Origin: Spirochaeta sp. UBA5339
GTDB taxonomy: Bacteria; Spirochaetota; Spirochaetia; DSM-2461
DNA: 64,000 nt
NCBI GenBank assembly: GCA_002408085.1
Contig: DHQL01000023.1
Location: 18,120-82,119, forward strand
Direction: 5' to 3'
Shown here one piece after another: positions 35,193-44,801 of this stretch. A program made the translations under genes and the position numbers. Positions within the stretch are counted from its first letter, which is position 1; each line of letters begins with the position of its first letter. The notes beneath the pieces were generated by a model, which made no database searches, had not been told where the DNA came from, and saw nothing but the letters and a program-made list of their open reading frames with translations.

Positions 35193-36086
35193 CTATGCCT
35201 TCCCCCTGGGGTGGAAGGACTCATGGGCCTGCTGCAGATCGTCCCGGTTCAGATGGGTATAGATCTGTGTGGTGCTGATATCAGAGTGGCCCAGCATCTC
35301 CTGTACCGACCGGAGGTCCGCTCCTCCCTGGAGCAGATGGGTAGCAAAGGAGTGGCGCAGTGTATGGATCTTACCGCTCACCCCCGCCCTCTCGGCGGTA
35401 GTTTTAAAGTTTTTCCACATTCCCTTGCGGGAGAGGCCCTTGCCCCGGTTGTTCAGAAAAAGGGCATTGGTCATAATCCCCGGCCTGACAAGAAGGGGAC
35501 GGACATCGCTGAGGTAGATCTTGAGCCAGTGCTCGGCTACAGGCCCCAGAGGAACCCAGCGCTCCTTCTGTCCCTTACCGAAAACCTGAATCATTCCCTC
35601 ATCCATAAAGATATTGGTCATCTCCAGGTCAACAGCTTCGGAAACCCGGAGTCCGCAGCTGTAGATCAGTTCATACAGGGTCCGGTCCCGCTGTCCCAGC
35701 AGGGTGTCCAGGGGGATGGCGTCCAGAAAGGCCTCCACCTCCTCCAGGGTCATCACCTCGGGAAGGGACTGGGTAATCCTGGGCATATCGATGCCCTGGA
35801 GGGGATTGTCCTGGCGGTATCCGCCGAGGATAAGAAACTCCATCATCGACCGGAGACTGCTCAGTATCCGGGACAGTGTTCTGGGACTCAGATCCTGCTC
35901 CGACTGCCGTACAGCCAGAAGATAGTTCTCCAGACCGGGGGTATCAAGATCCTCCCAGCTTCTGCCGCCGGTTTCCAGGAATTCTTCCAGTTTCAGCACC
36001 TCCCTGAGGTAGGCTTCCACCGTATTGGGAGACATACGGAGCTCAACAGTTAGGTAGATCTGAAACTTACCTGATAGTTTCTGCAT
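35193..36086 (-). CDS. xerD: Tyrosine recombinase XerD
   Basis: A 297-residue tyrosine recombinase with all catalytic residues: Arg147 (GLRVSEA), Lys171, His241 and Arg244 (HTLRHSFATHLL), His267 and Tyr276 (STTQIYTH). Its length and C terminus (LQQAHESFHPRGKA) are of the XerD type. It follows ftsZ directly after two bases, which is a fitting place for a protein that acts at the division septum. Confidence 0.87.
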   Translation of the reverse strand: MQKLSGKFQIYLTVELRMSPNTVEAYLREVLKLEEFLETGGRSWEDLDTPGLENYLLAVRQSEQDLSPRTLSRILSSLRSMMEFLILGGYRQDNPLQGIDMPRITQSLPEVMTLEEVEAFLDAIPLDTLLGQRDRTLYELIYSCGLRVSEAVDLEMTNIFMDEGMIQVFGKGQKERWVPLGPVAEHWLKIYLSDVRPLLVRPGIMTNALFLNNRGKGLSRKGMWKNFKTTAERAGVSGKIHTLRHSFATHLLQGGADLRSVQEMLGHSDISTTQIYTHLNRDDLQQAHESFHPRGKA

Positions 36087-36088
36087 CT

Positions 36089-37276
36089 TCAGTTTCCGGG
36101 CTTTCTGTTTCTCAGGTATGTGGGTACATAGAGGTCGGACTCACTGGCTCCCGAACCCACAAGACTCTGGAAGGGACTGCCTGTGGAGACCTCTTCCTCC
36201 TTTGACTCGTAAAAGCTCTTCCATTTGTCATAGGGAAGGATCTCGTCACTACCGCTGCCCAGGGGAGCTTCGGGTACGATCTCCTCTTCCTCCTGCACCT
36301 CGCCCAGATGCTTTTTGGGGTGAAAACCGGTGGCAATAACGGTTACCTTGATCTCGTCATCCATGGCATCGTCATTTGTAACTCCCGAAATAACAATCGC
36401 CTCGGAATCGGTATTCTCGGTGATAATGTCCATAACTTCCGCAAACTCGGCGAGAGCAAAGTCCTGACCATGGGATACATTGACCAGAAGTCCGATGGCG
36501 CCGTCGATAGAGGCGTCTTCCAGTAGAGGATTGTTGATGGCGCTGGTAGCCGCATCGATGGCCCGGTTGTCGCCGCGGCCGGTTCCGATACCCATAAGGG
36601 CCTCACCCTGACCGTTCATTACCGCCTTTACATCGGCAAAGTCGATATTTATCTCGCCGTGCTGGGTGATAAGGTCGGAAATTCCCTGAACCCCCATACG
36701 CAGGACATCATCGGCCTTGAGAAAGGCCTCCCGGATAGGGGTGTTCTTCTCTACGATCTTCATCAGGTTTTCGTTGGGGATGGTGATAACGGTGTCGCAC
36801 TCCTCGTAGAGCTTGCGGATACCGTCCTCGGCAAGAGCCATTTTCCGTCTCTGTTCGAAGCTGAAGGGTTTTGTCACGACGGCCACAGTCAGAGCACCCA
36901 GTTCCTTGGCAATCCTGGCAATAACGGGAGCCGATCCAGTACCGGTACCCCCTCCCATGCCGGCGGTGATAAAGACCATGTCCGCCCCTTTCAGGATGTT
37001 TTTCAGGGTCTCCTTATCCTCTTCCGCCGCCTGAGCGCCGATGTCGGGATTTCCCCCGGCGCCGAGGCCTCCGGTCAGCTTTGTCCCCAGAGGCAGCTTA
37101 ATAGATGCCTCGGACTTCTCCAGAGCCTGCAGGTCGGTGTTGGTCGCAATAAACTCAACACCCTGTACACCGCATGAAATCATTCTGTTCACAGCATTGC
37201 TGCCGCCGCCTCCCGCACCAATCACTTTGATGACGGTCTTGTTACCCAAAGTCTCATCGAGTATCTCAAGTTCCAT
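36089..37276 (-). CDS. ftsZ: Cell division GTPase FtsZ
   Basis: A 395-residue tubulin-like protein. The GTP-binding tubulin signature GGGTGTG is at 108-114, the T7-loop region NIDFADVKAVM is present, and the C-terminal peptide LYVPTYLRNRK matches the conserved tail that binds FtsA and other partners. A small CAGGC/GCCTG hairpin lies in the 66-base gap between ftsA and ftsZ. Confidence 0.97.
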   Translation of the reverse strand: MELEILDETLGNKTVIKVIGAGGGGSNAVNRMISCGVQGVEFIATNTDLQALEKSEASIKLPLGTKLTGGLGAGGNPDIGAQAAEEDKETLKNILKGADMVFITAGMGGGTGTGSAPVIARIAKELGALTVAVVTKPFSFEQRRKMALAEDGIRKLYEECDTVITIPNENLMKIVEKNTPIREAFLKADDVLRMGVQGISDLITQHGEINIDFADVKAVMNGQGEALMGIGTGRGDNRAIDAATSAINNPLLEDASIDGAIGLLVNVSHGQDFALAEFAEVMDIITENTDSEAIVISGVTNDDAMDDEIKVTVIATGFHPKKHLGEVQEEEEIVPEAPLGSGSDEILPYDKWKSFYESKEEEVSTGSPFQSLVGSGASESDLYVPTYLRNRKPGN

Positions 37277-37342
37277 AAATCCCCTCCCAAGGATAGATGT
37301 CCATTTAGTCTATTTGATCAGGCATCACAGCCTGTCAGTTCC

Positions 37343-38572
37343 TTAAAAAAAGTTGGATGCCCACTCCTTCAACCTGGTCCAGATCTGCCTGCCCGAGGGC
37401 AGCTCACTCTCACCACCGCCTGCTTCGATTCTGTTATGAACGTCCATAACAAGACCGATGGCCGTCGTCCATTCGGGGCCTCTGCACTCGGAAGGCAGAT
37501 TCTTCATCCCTCCGGACAGGGCAATACGAACGGGACGCTGGAAGATATCCGATGCCAGCTCTCCCACTCCCGGAAGAAGGGCTCCGCCTCCGGCCAGAAC
37601 AACACCGCCTCCCAGACGGTTCATATACCCCTTCTGATGGAGCTGCTTCCGGATCAGAAGGAAGATCTCCGCCATCCGGGACTGAGTAATCTGGCAGACA
37701 TCCAGTTCCGAAATGCTCCTGGGAGCACGGCCGCCGATTCCCGGCAGAAGGACCTCCTGACTGGGATCAACCAGAGGCTCCCAGCATTTGGCCTGGGTCA
37801 GTTTGATCTTTTCAGCCTGCTCCATGGACTGCTCCAGGCAGATGGAGAGATCAGTGGTTATCTGCTCCCCCGCCACAGGCAGGGAACCTGAAAAGTGGGG
37901 CGCACCTTCCATATAGACGATAACATCGCTTGTGCCGCCGCCTATATCAATATAAAGAACTCCCAGTTCCATCTCGTCGGTGGAAAGAACAGCCCGGGAA
38001 CCCACCAGAGACTCCAGGGAGATCTCATTCACCCTGTAGCCGCTTCTGTTGGCGCACTTTATCAGATTCTGGGTGGCCGCAATGCTGCCGGTTATGATAT
38101 GAACATCCGCCTCAAGACGGACACCGATCATATCCAGAGGATCTCTGATCCCCACCTTATCATCCACCATATAGTGCTGAGGAATCACATGAAGAATCTC
38201 CCGGTCCATGGGCACGGCAATGGCCTTGGCGGCATCCACCACCCTGTCAATATCCTGTTTTGTAACTTCACGGCCCTTGCCGCTTACGGCCACAACACCC
38301 CTTGAGTTAAGACCTTCCACATTCCCGCTGGTAACGGCGGTATAAACATCATGAACGGTTCTGCCCGCTTCCTGCTCCGCCGCCTCAATGGCATCGGCAA
38401 TGGCCTTCTGGGCAGCCTCAATATTTACGACAACTCCCTTGCGCAGACCGTCGGAGGGTACCGAACCGGCTCCGGCAAAGCAGAGCTCGCCGGATTCATC
38501 ATACTCGGCAATCAGAGCTGACACCCTGCTGGTGCCTATGTCCAGTCCAACAATAATATCTCTATCCGGCAA
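37343..38572 (-). CDS. ftsA: Cell division protein FtsA
   Basis: A 409-residue actin-like protein that ties FtsZ to the membrane. It shows IVGLDIGTSRVSALIAE, the phosphate-binding YIDIGGGTSDVIVY and VLAGGGALLPG, and a C-terminal amphipathic helix (WTRLKEWASNFF). The start is TTG at 38572, preceded by GGAGGG nine bases upstream. Confidence 0.95.
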   Translation of the reverse strand: MPDRDIIVGLDIGTSRVSALIAEYDESGELCFAGAGSVPSDGLRKGVVVNIEAAQKAIADAIEAAEQEAGRTVHDVYTAVTSGNVEGLNSRGVVAVSGKGREVTKQDIDRVVDAAKAIAVPMDREILHVIPQHYMVDDKVGIRDPLDMIGVRLEADVHIITGSIAATQNLIKCANRSGYRVNEISLESLVGSRAVLSTDEMELGVLYIDIGGGTSDVIVYMEGAPHFSGSLPVAGEQITTDLSICLEQSMEQAEKIKLTQAKCWEPLVDPSQEVLLPGIGGRAPRSISELDVCQITQSRMAEIFLLIRKQLHQKGYMNRLGGGVVLAGGGALLPGVGELASDIFQRPVRIALSGGMKNLPSECRGPEWTTAIGLVMDVHNRIEAGGGESELPSGRQIWTRLKEWASNFF

Positions 38573-38574
38573 AA

Positions 38575-39351
38575 CTAATTGCCCTCCCTTATCTTCAGAA
38601 CCACCTGATCAGTTCTGAAATCTGCATATTCAATTTCCCCGGCCTGCGTCCCCGTATCCAGGGAGTCCAGAACCAGCAGGATTTTTTTCATAACACCGTC
38701 ATTGAGCCCTGTTGAGACCAGTACCGGCAGTCCGTAGGCACTGGTATAGAGAAGAACCTCATAAAGTGCCCCTTCGAGCTTCTTTACAGAAAGCTCTGAG
38801 ATCTGATTGAACAGAAGGGGAGAATCCGCCTTCAGTGTCATCAGATCCCTCAAAAAGGGCGTCAGCGCCTCTGGAAGTGCCGTGATATCCTCAAGATCAA
38901 GTCCCGAAAGCACAGGAAGATCTCTGTAGGGAGATGAATCCACCGCATTATAAAGAACACCATACTCGTCAAAGACCATGACCTCTCGGCCCCCTTCCAC
39001 AAACACCGTCCCCAGTGCCGACCGTCCGTAAAGGACCAGCTTCAAGGTGGCGGGGAACTGCTTTTCCACATAGGCCTTGCGGATCAGGGGTGAACTCTCA
39101 TATCGGCTCACCAGCTCAGCCGCGTCAAGGGAAAGATAGTTTTCACTCCCTGTCAGACCGCCCATCATCAGAATTTCCTGATCACTGAGATTCAGATTGC
39201 ACTCCAGAAGTATCTGGGCAATCTCCATTCTGGGCAGAATGACCAGACGGAAAACAATCTGCAGCACCAGCAGGAAGAGAACCACTGCAATGGAGACAAA
39301 AAGTATCTTCCTCACCCTGAAATAGAGGGCGCCCTGAACAGCCTCAGCCAC
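38575..39351 (-). CDS. ftsQ: Cell division protein FtsQ/DivIB
   Basis: A 258-residue protein with a short cytoplasmic tail, one membrane segment (about 17-38) and a periplasmic POTRA domain (NLSDQEILMMGGLTG, then PLIRKAYVEKQFPATLKLVL). Start choice: the GTG at 39351 is nine bases after a GGAGG box; an upstream GTG at 39372 would overlap ftsW by 29 bases and has no site. The gene lies between ftsW and ftsA as expected. Confidence 0.85.
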   Translation of the reverse strand: MAEAVQGALYFRVRKILFVSIAVVLFLLVLQIVFRLVILPRMEIAQILLECNLNLSDQEILMMGGLTGSENYLSLDAAELVSRYESSPLIRKAYVEKQFPATLKLVLYGRSALGTVFVEGGREVMVFDEYGVLYNAVDSSPYRDLPVLSGLDLEDITALPEALTPFLRDLMTLKADSPLLFNQISELSVKKLEGALYEVLLYTSAYGLPVLVSTGLNDGVMKKILLVLDSLDTGTQAGEIEYADFRTDQVVLKIREGN

Positions 39352-40483
39352 TGCAGACCACCTCCCTCTCACCGGCCTTGTACCGGGAAAAATTGATCAG
39401 CAGGCCGAAAATCCCCAGAGTTACCAGGGTTGATGTACCTCCCGCTGAAAATAGAGGGAGAGGTATACCCGTTGCCGGAAGCAGCCCGCAGACCACGGCG
39501 GCATTGATGAGAACCTGAAAGTAGACCGAAGAGGTCAGTCCGAAGGCCGCCAGACGCACATAACAGCTGGAACTGTTCAGGGCGATGGAGTAGCCCTTAA
39601 GGGCAAAAATCAGAAAAAGAACCAGAATAAAGATTATTCCGATAAACCCTGCTTCCTCGCCCACAACGGCAAAAACAAAGTCAGAATGAGCCGCGGGAAG
39701 CCCCCCCAGCTTGACTTCGCCCTGTCCCAGACCCAGGCCCAGAAAACTGCCGTTCTCCAGAGCCATTTTGGATTTCAGAATCTGATATCCCGCCCCCGAG
39801 GGGTCATCCAGAGGCCTCAGCCATGACTGAATACGGGCCAGACGGTAGGGTTTATTCATCACCATAGGTACGGCGACGCACACAACACCCACAGCCCCCA
39901 ATCCGATAAAGGTCCAACTCATCCCTGCAAGAAAGAGCATAAGAATGGCCAGACAGAAAACATAGACCGCCGAAGAAAAATCATTCTGGAAGTAGACCAG
40001 CCCCGTCAGCAGGACCGTCCAAAAGAGGACGGGGAAAATGGATTTCTTAAAGTCATTAACCCGGTCCTTCTTCTTCTCCAGCAGATGGGCCACATGGAGG
40101 ACCAGGGCGATTCTCACCAGCTCACTGGGCTGAAAGGAGAAGCCGCCTATCTCGAGCCACCTGGTTGCTCCGCCGGAGGTCGTCCCCAGACCCGTAAAGG
40201 TCAGAAAATTCAGAACCACTGTCATTATTAGAAAGGGAACAGTTGCCCTCCGGATCAGCTCAAGAGGGATACGGCTCAGGATATAGCTGAAAAGAGTCCC
40301 CAGGATGACCCAGATGATCTGACGGCTGAAAAAGTAGAAGGGATTCCCCGATATTACACGGCCGAAGTGATAGGAAGCCGAAAACAGAGCGCTCACACCG
40401 GTTCCCGTAAGAAGAACCATAATGCCCAGAAGGCCGGAGTCACCCATTTTGTAGACCATGCGGTCAGCTTCGAATCGTCTCAT
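39344..40483 (-). CDS. ftsW: Peptidoglycan glycosyltransferase FtsW
   Basis: A 379-residue SEDS-family protein with about ten membrane segments. Motifs include GGATRWLEIGGFSFQPSELVRIALV and the C-terminal ATGIPLPLFSAGGTSTLV. FtsW polymerises septal peptidoglycan with a partner class B PBP; no ftsI is in this cluster, so the partner is encoded elsewhere. Confidence 0.95.
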   Translation of the reverse strand: MRRFEADRMVYKMGDSGLLGIMVLLTGTGVSALFSASYHFGRVISGNPFYFFSRQIIWVILGTLFSYILSRIPLELIRRATVPFLIMTVVLNFLTFTGLGTTSGGATRWLEIGGFSFQPSELVRIALVLHVAHLLEKKKDRVNDFKKSIFPVLFWTVLLTGLVYFQNDFSSAVYVFCLAILMLFLAGMSWTFIGLGAVGVVCVAVPMVMNKPYRLARIQSWLRPLDDPSGAGYQILKSKMALENGSFLGLGLGQGEVKLGGLPAAHSDFVFAVVGEEAGFIGIIFILVLFLIFALKGYSIALNSSSCYVRLAAFGLTSSVYFQVLINAAVVCGLLPATGIPLPLFSAGGTSTLVTLGIFGLLINFSRYKAGEREVVCSG

Positions 40484-40509
40484 CGTCCCTTGTATTACCC
40501 GTAACTACC

Positions 40510-41589
40510 CTACTGCAGCTTCAGTGTGGACAGACCCAGAATGGCGAAGAGTCCGCCCAGTATCCAGAACCTGGCCACTACCTTGCTCTCGGCCCAGCCG
40601 GAAAGCTCGAAATGATGATGAAGAGGAGCCATCTTAAAGACCCTCTTCCCGGTTTTCTTGAATGAGTAAACCTGAATCATGACACTGACGGTTTCAACAA
40701 CAAAAACGCCTCCGATAATGACCAGGAGAATTTCCTTTTTAAGAATCAGTGAGAGGGTGGCGATAAAACCGCCCATAGAGAGGCTCCCCGTATCACCCAT
40801 CATGATCTCCGAGGGGTGGCAGTTAAACCAGAGAAAGCCCACGCAGGCCCCCAGCATGGCAAAGGTCACAACAGTCAGCTCTCCAGACCCCTTCAAAAAG
40901 GGAATCTGCAGATAGTCTGCAAAAACCGCATGACCTGACAGGTAAGCTATTGCTGTAAAAGCAATTAGAGCAATAATCATAAGCCCTGTAGCCAGGCCGT
41001 CCAGACCGTCTGTGAGGTTCACGGCATTGGAAAAGCCCACCAGCCAGAATACGCCGAAGGGAATATAGAGGATTCCCAGGTCGAGAATGGCGTTCTTGAA
41101 GAAGGGCAGATAGAGAAGAGTGGTATGGTCGTTCCGGAAGAGATAGAGGACCACCATGATAACAGTTGAGATCAGAAGCTGTCCCCAGAGCTTAAAGCTG
41201 CTCCGCAGGCCTTCCGAGCTCTTCCTGGTGATCTTCAGATAGTCGTCAAAGAATCCGAGCACGCCGAATCCCACAAGGGCAATCAGAGTGACCCATGTAT
41301 AGAATTCCTTCAGGTCCTGCCAGAGAAGAACCGATACTGTAACAGAGAGAACAATGAGAACTCCCCCCATTGTGGGAGTCCCCGCCTTGGAAAGATGTGT
41401 TTCAGGTCCGTCATCCCGAACCTCCTGTCCCAGCTTCAGCCGGGTCAGCATCTTAATGACCCGAGGGCCGAACATAAAAGATATGAGGAGTGCAGTAACC
41501 GCGGCATAGGCCGAACGGAAACTGATATATTTAAAGATATTGAAAACAGAAAAATACTCTACAAGCGGATAAAAAATCGCTTCAAACAT
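40510..41589 (-). CDS. mraY: Phospho-N-acetylmuramoyl-pentapeptide transferase MraY
   Basis: A 359-residue membrane enzyme that makes lipid I. Signatures are KAGTPTMGG, FDDYLKITRKSSEGL, NAVNLTDGLDGLATG and APLHHHFELSGW. The ATG at 41589 is preceded by GGGAGGGG at good spacing; nine in-frame codons further upstream precede that box and are probably not translated. Confidence 0.96.
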   Translation of the reverse strand: MFEAIFYPLVEYFSVFNIFKYISFRSAYAAVTALLISFMFGPRVIKMLTRLKLGQEVRDDGPETHLSKAGTPTMGGVLIVLSVTVSVLLWQDLKEFYTWVTLIALVGFGVLGFFDDYLKITRKSSEGLRSSFKLWGQLLISTVIMVVLYLFRNDHTTLLYLPFFKNAILDLGILYIPFGVFWLVGFSNAVNLTDGLDGLATGLMIIALIAFTAIAYLSGHAVFADYLQIPFLKGSGELTVVTFAMLGACVGFLWFNCHPSEIMMGDTGSLSMGGFIATLSLILKKEILLVIIGGVFVVETVSVMIQVYSFKKTGKRVFKMAPLHHHFELSGWAESKVVARFWILGGLFAILGLSTLKLQ

Positions 41590-41668
41590 GTCCCCTCCCG
41601 AACACTCATTTTGCACCCTGTGCAGCAGGACGCCTATTTTTTATTCTTATCAGTCCCCAAGCAGTGCT

Positions 41669-43075
41669 TCAGGACGGATTTTTTGACATCCCCTTTATAA
41701 GGGGTGCCGTCAGACGTTCAAGTTCCATTCCCCTTGAGCCCTTCAAAAGGACCAGGTCCCCGGGCTGAACGGTCCGGAGAATCTCCGCTTCAAGAACGCT
41801 GTAGTCGTCGGTATAAAAAACGTTCCTTCCGCTTAAACGGTATTCATCTGCAGCTGCCTTCATTTCACTGCCGTAAAAAAAGACAAGCTCCACATCGGCT
41901 CCGGCCAGAGAAGCTCCGAGCCTGCTGTGAGCCCCATGGCTCTCTTCTCCCAGTTCAAGCATATCTCCAAGAACCAGGAATTTCCTTCCCTGTGCAGACA
42001 GATCAGAAAACATGGCCACCGCAGCCATTACCGAATCAGGGTTGGCATTGTAGCAGTCCTGAACGACTGAGACCTCCCCTTTCAGGATTTCGCTGCGGCC
42101 GAATACGGCTGAGAGCCCCTCAAGACCCTCTTTAATATTCTTCCAGTCCGCTCCCAGACTGCGGCAGAGGGCCGCAGCGGCAAGAGCATTGTTGAGATTA
42201 TGTGATCCGGGAAGAGAGAGAAAGACGGTACAGTCGGAAAATACCATCTCCTGTCCCTCCAGGCCGTGATCTACAACCTCTTTCAGCTCGGGAAATGATT
42301 TTTCCCCGAAAAGACAGACTTCCCCTTTCAGATTCTCAACAAGAAGGTCCCTGAATGCCTCATTTTCATAGACAAAGGCCCTGCCTGTTGAGTCCATCAA
42401 AGAGAAAATTTTTCTTTTTTCTTCGGCAATCCGCCGTTTGCTGCCCATATAACCGATATGTGCAGTCCCTATATTGGTGATCAGCGCTGTATCGGGACGG
42501 GCAATATCCACCAGAATATCCATCTCGCCGATGTGGTTGATACCCATTTCCAGGACTGCATACTCATAGATCTTATCCATTCTGAGCACCGTCAGGGGAA
42601 GTCCTATCTCGGAGTTGAGGTTTCCGGGATTCTTATAGGTCGATCCCATTGTCTCGAGAATGGCTGCCACCATCTCCTTGGTGGTGGTTTTCCCGTTGCT
42701 TCCGGTTATACCTATCACCTTCAGATCCTTAAAGAGATCCCTATAGGATGCAGCCAGCATCTGCAGATGCTTCAGGGTGTCATGAACGGGAAAAAAGAGC
42801 ACATTGTACTGCCCGATCCACTCCTGGAGAGTCACCGTATGACCTTCAGCCCACAGTTTTTCCACCAGCACCGCCGAGGCACCGGCCTCCAGGGCTGACT
42901 TTATATGAAGATGGCCATCGGTTCTCTCACCCTTAAGAGGAACAAAGAGAGAGCCTGGAGTCACATCCCTTGAGTCGATAAAGATGCCGGCGGGTTCTCT
43001 CCAGCTATCCCTGTCGCCCATAAAGAAGCCCTCTGAGAGCTTTAAGAGCTTGTCAATGCTGAAGGGCTTTGTCAT
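41669..43075 (-). CDS. murF: UDP-MurNAc-tripeptide--D-Ala-D-Ala ligase MurF
   Basis: A 468-residue cytoplasmic Mur ligase. ATP-binding motif GITGSNGKTTTKEM is at about 122-135, followed by GNLNSEIGLPLTVL, which is typical of MurF. The C-terminal domain carries LVLGDMLELGEES. The start overlaps the ftsL-like stop by three to four bases (ATGA). Confidence 0.95.
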   Translation of the reverse strand: MTKPFSIDKLLKLSEGFFMGDRDSWREPAGIFIDSRDVTPGSLFVPLKGERTDGHLHIKSALEAGASAVLVEKLWAEGHTVTLQEWIGQYNVLFFPVHDTLKHLQMLAASYRDLFKDLKVIGITGSNGKTTTKEMVAAILETMGSTYKNPGNLNSEIGLPLTVLRMDKIYEYAVLEMGINHIGEMDILVDIARPDTALITNIGTAHIGYMGSKRRIAEEKRKIFSLMDSTGRAFVYENEAFRDLLVENLKGEVCLFGEKSFPELKEVVDHGLEGQEMVFSDCTVFLSLPGSHNLNNALAAAALCRSLGADWKNIKEGLEGLSAVFGRSEILKGEVSVVQDCYNANPDSVMAAVAMFSDLSAQGRKFLVLGDMLELGEESHGAHSRLGASLAGADVELVFFYGSEMKAAADEYRLSGRNVFYTDDYSVLEAEILRTVQPGDLVLLKGSRGMELERLTAPLIKGMSKNPS

Positions 43076-43347
43076 TGTCCCTCCTTCTGGAGAAGAATGA
43101 CATCACCCGCACCGGCCCTGGTAAGATCCTCACTCTCCTCGGCAAGGGCTCCGACCCTTGAGGGAGAACTGTATACGGCTACCGCCGCCAGGGCTCTCTT
43201 ATTTCGTTCTACAAGGTCCAGCTGCTGTTTCTGCAGGCTGACAAGCTCCGATTCCAGCTGCTGATACCGGAAACTCTGCCACACATTCAGGCAGAGCAGT
43301 GCCGGAAAGAGAAGCAGCAGAACAAGGGAAAAGACCTTCTTAAACAT
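43072..43347 (-). CDS. ftsL: FtsL-like cell division protein
   Basis: A 91-residue protein with one N-terminal membrane segment (about 5-25) and a short coiled coil (RYQQLESELVSLQKQQLDLVE). FtsL proteins are poorly conserved, so the call rests on the place between rsmH and murF, size and topology. It overlaps rsmH by eight bases. Confidence 0.7.
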   Translation of the reverse strand: MFKKVFSLVLLLLFPALLCLNVWQSFRYQQLESELVSLQKQQLDLVERNKRALAAVAVYSSPSRVGALAEESEDLTRAGAGDVILLQKEGQ

Positions 43348-44305
43348 CAGCGTCTCTCCAGAATTCGGAAATCCGCCTGGCTACCCGCAGCTTGGAGCTT
43401 CGGGAGGGCGGGTTTTCTGCAATCTCTTCGGCAGTGGGTACAGCAGGCTTCCGGGTAACCAGATCAACCACCCTGGCACCGCCGCAGACACATCGGGGCT
43501 GCTCGGGAGGGCAGATGCACTCACGGTTCAGGTCCCTGAAATAACGCTTTACCATACGGTCTTCCAGGGAGTGAAAGGTGATAATCCCGATAACCCCCCC
43601 GGGCTTGAGAGACTTTACAGCCCCTCTAAGAACCGACTTCAGCCGGCCCAGCTCATTATTCACTTCGATCCGGATAGCCTGAAAGGTTCTGGTGGCCGAA
43701 TGAATACGTCCATGCCGGTAGGCTGCGGGAACTGAGTTCGCCACAATCTCCGCCAGCTGAAAGGCCGAGGTAATCCTCTCCTTCTCACGCTCACGTACTA
43801 TTGCCTGAGCTATCCGGCGGGAGTATCGCTCTTCACCGTACTGATAAATCAGATCCGCCAGATCCTTCTCGTCATATTCATTAACCAGGACCTCCGCAGA
43901 AAGGGGATTGCTGGTGTCCAGTCTCATATCGAGGGGTTCTTCCCTTGAAAAGGAGAATCCCCGGCCGCTCTCTTCATAATGAAAAATGGAGATTCCCAGG
44001 TCGATCAGTATCCGGTCGGGCCGGTCCTCTTCGGGAAGGAACTCGAAGTATTCATCAAAATAGGTATGAACAAAATTCACCCTGTCCCCGAAGGGAGCCA
44101 GACGGCGCATTGCCTTCTTCTGTATCTCAGGGTCCGCATCCAGACCGGTCACCCTGATATCGGGAAAACGGTTTAAAAATTCCAGGGAGTGACCGCCCTC
44201 ACCCATGGTGCAGTCAACCAGAAGCTGACCGGGCTCCGTGGGGGCGAGGAATGAGCAGATCTCGTCCTTCATTATTGAATAATGTACATACTCTTTATCT
44301 GCCAT
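43340..44305 (-). CDS. rsmH: 16S rRNA (cytosine(1402)-N(4))-methyltransferase RsmH
   Basis: A 321-residue SAM-dependent methyltransferase (MraW). Motifs include VDCTMGEGGHSLEFL, RILIDLGIS, GRGFSFSREEPLDMRLD and IITFHSLEDRMVKRYF. It is the second gene of the dcw cluster and overlaps mraZ by one base. Confidence 0.96.
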   Translation of the reverse strand: MADKEYVHYSIMKDEICSFLAPTEPGQLLVDCTMGEGGHSLEFLNRFPDIRVTGLDADPEIQKKAMRRLAPFGDRVNFVHTYFDEYFEFLPEEDRPDRILIDLGISIFHYEESGRGFSFSREEPLDMRLDTSNPLSAEVLVNEYDEKDLADLIYQYGEERYSRRIAQAIVREREKERITSAFQLAEIVANSVPAAYRHGRIHSATRTFQAIRIEVNNELGRLKSVLRGAVKSLKPGGVIGIITFHSLEDRMVKRYFRDLNRECICPPEQPRCVCGGARVVDLVTRKPAVPTAEEIAENPPSRSSKLRVARRISEFWRDADV

Positions 44306-44763
44306 TACAGTCCCAAATCTCCCATACCTGATAAATTAGACCAGCCCTCCTTAACGGACTGGGCACAGGCCTCTTCATATTCTTCATATACACGTTCATC
44401 CCAGATCTCAATATGGTCGTCCATACCGATCAGGGAACAGTCTCTTGTCAGATCCACCGACTTCATCAGTGACGGAAGAAGCTTGATCCTTCCGCTTTTG
44501 TCGATGGATATCTCCTCCGCCGGAGCAATCAGCCGCCTGTAGATCATCTGATACTGATCATTGAACAGCGACTTCTTCGACCGGAGTCCTTCCACCAGCC
44601 GGTCCCAGTGTTCAACGGGAAACAGCCAGAGGCAGCGGTCAACGCTCTTTGTAAGGATCAGGGACTCAGCAGGAACCTGGGTACGCAGCTTCGCCGGAAG
44701 CATCATGCGGCCCTTTTCGTCCAGAGTGGTGCTGTACTGTCCTCGAATCCCCTTTATTTCCAC
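44305..44763 (-). CDS. mraZ: Transcriptional regulator MraZ
   Basis: A 152-residue AbrB-type DNA-binding protein with two MraZ repeats (YSTTLDEKGRMMLPAKLR and IDKSGRIKLLPSLM). It represses the dcw operon in other bacteria. The start is GTG at 44763; no ATG lies near, and the start codon lies within the last of four operator-like repeats. The ribosome-binding site is weak. Confidence 0.94.
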   Translation of the reverse strand: MEIKGIRGQYSTTLDEKGRMMLPAKLRTQVPAESLILTKSVDRCLWLFPVEHWDRLVEGLRSKKSLFNDQYQMIYRRLIAPAEEISIDKSGRIKLLPSLMKSVDLTRDCSLIGMDDHIEIWDERVYEEYEEACAQSVKEGWSNLSGMGDLGL

Positions 44764-44793
44764 TATTTTCTACTTTTCTCCACTTTTTCCCAC
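44759..44793 (-). promoter_or_regulatory. MraZ operator: four GTGGR repeats at 10-base spacing
   Basis: Reading the minus strand: GTGGG (44789-44793), GTGGA (44779-44783), GTAGA (44769-44773) and GTGGA (44759-44763), each separated by five A-rich bases. Known MraZ boxes are TGGGN-type direct repeats with five-base spacers. The array lies just downstream of the predicted transcription start and its last copy contains the mraZ start codon, so bound MraZ could block both RNA polymerase and initiation. Confidence 0.8.
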
Positions 44794-44801
44794 TTAATTC
44801 C

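Noticed and set aside
37319..37334. Terminator between ftsA and ftsZ
   Set aside because: The five-pair CAGGC/GCCTG stem has no U-tract, and ftsA and ftsZ are expected to be cotranscribed.
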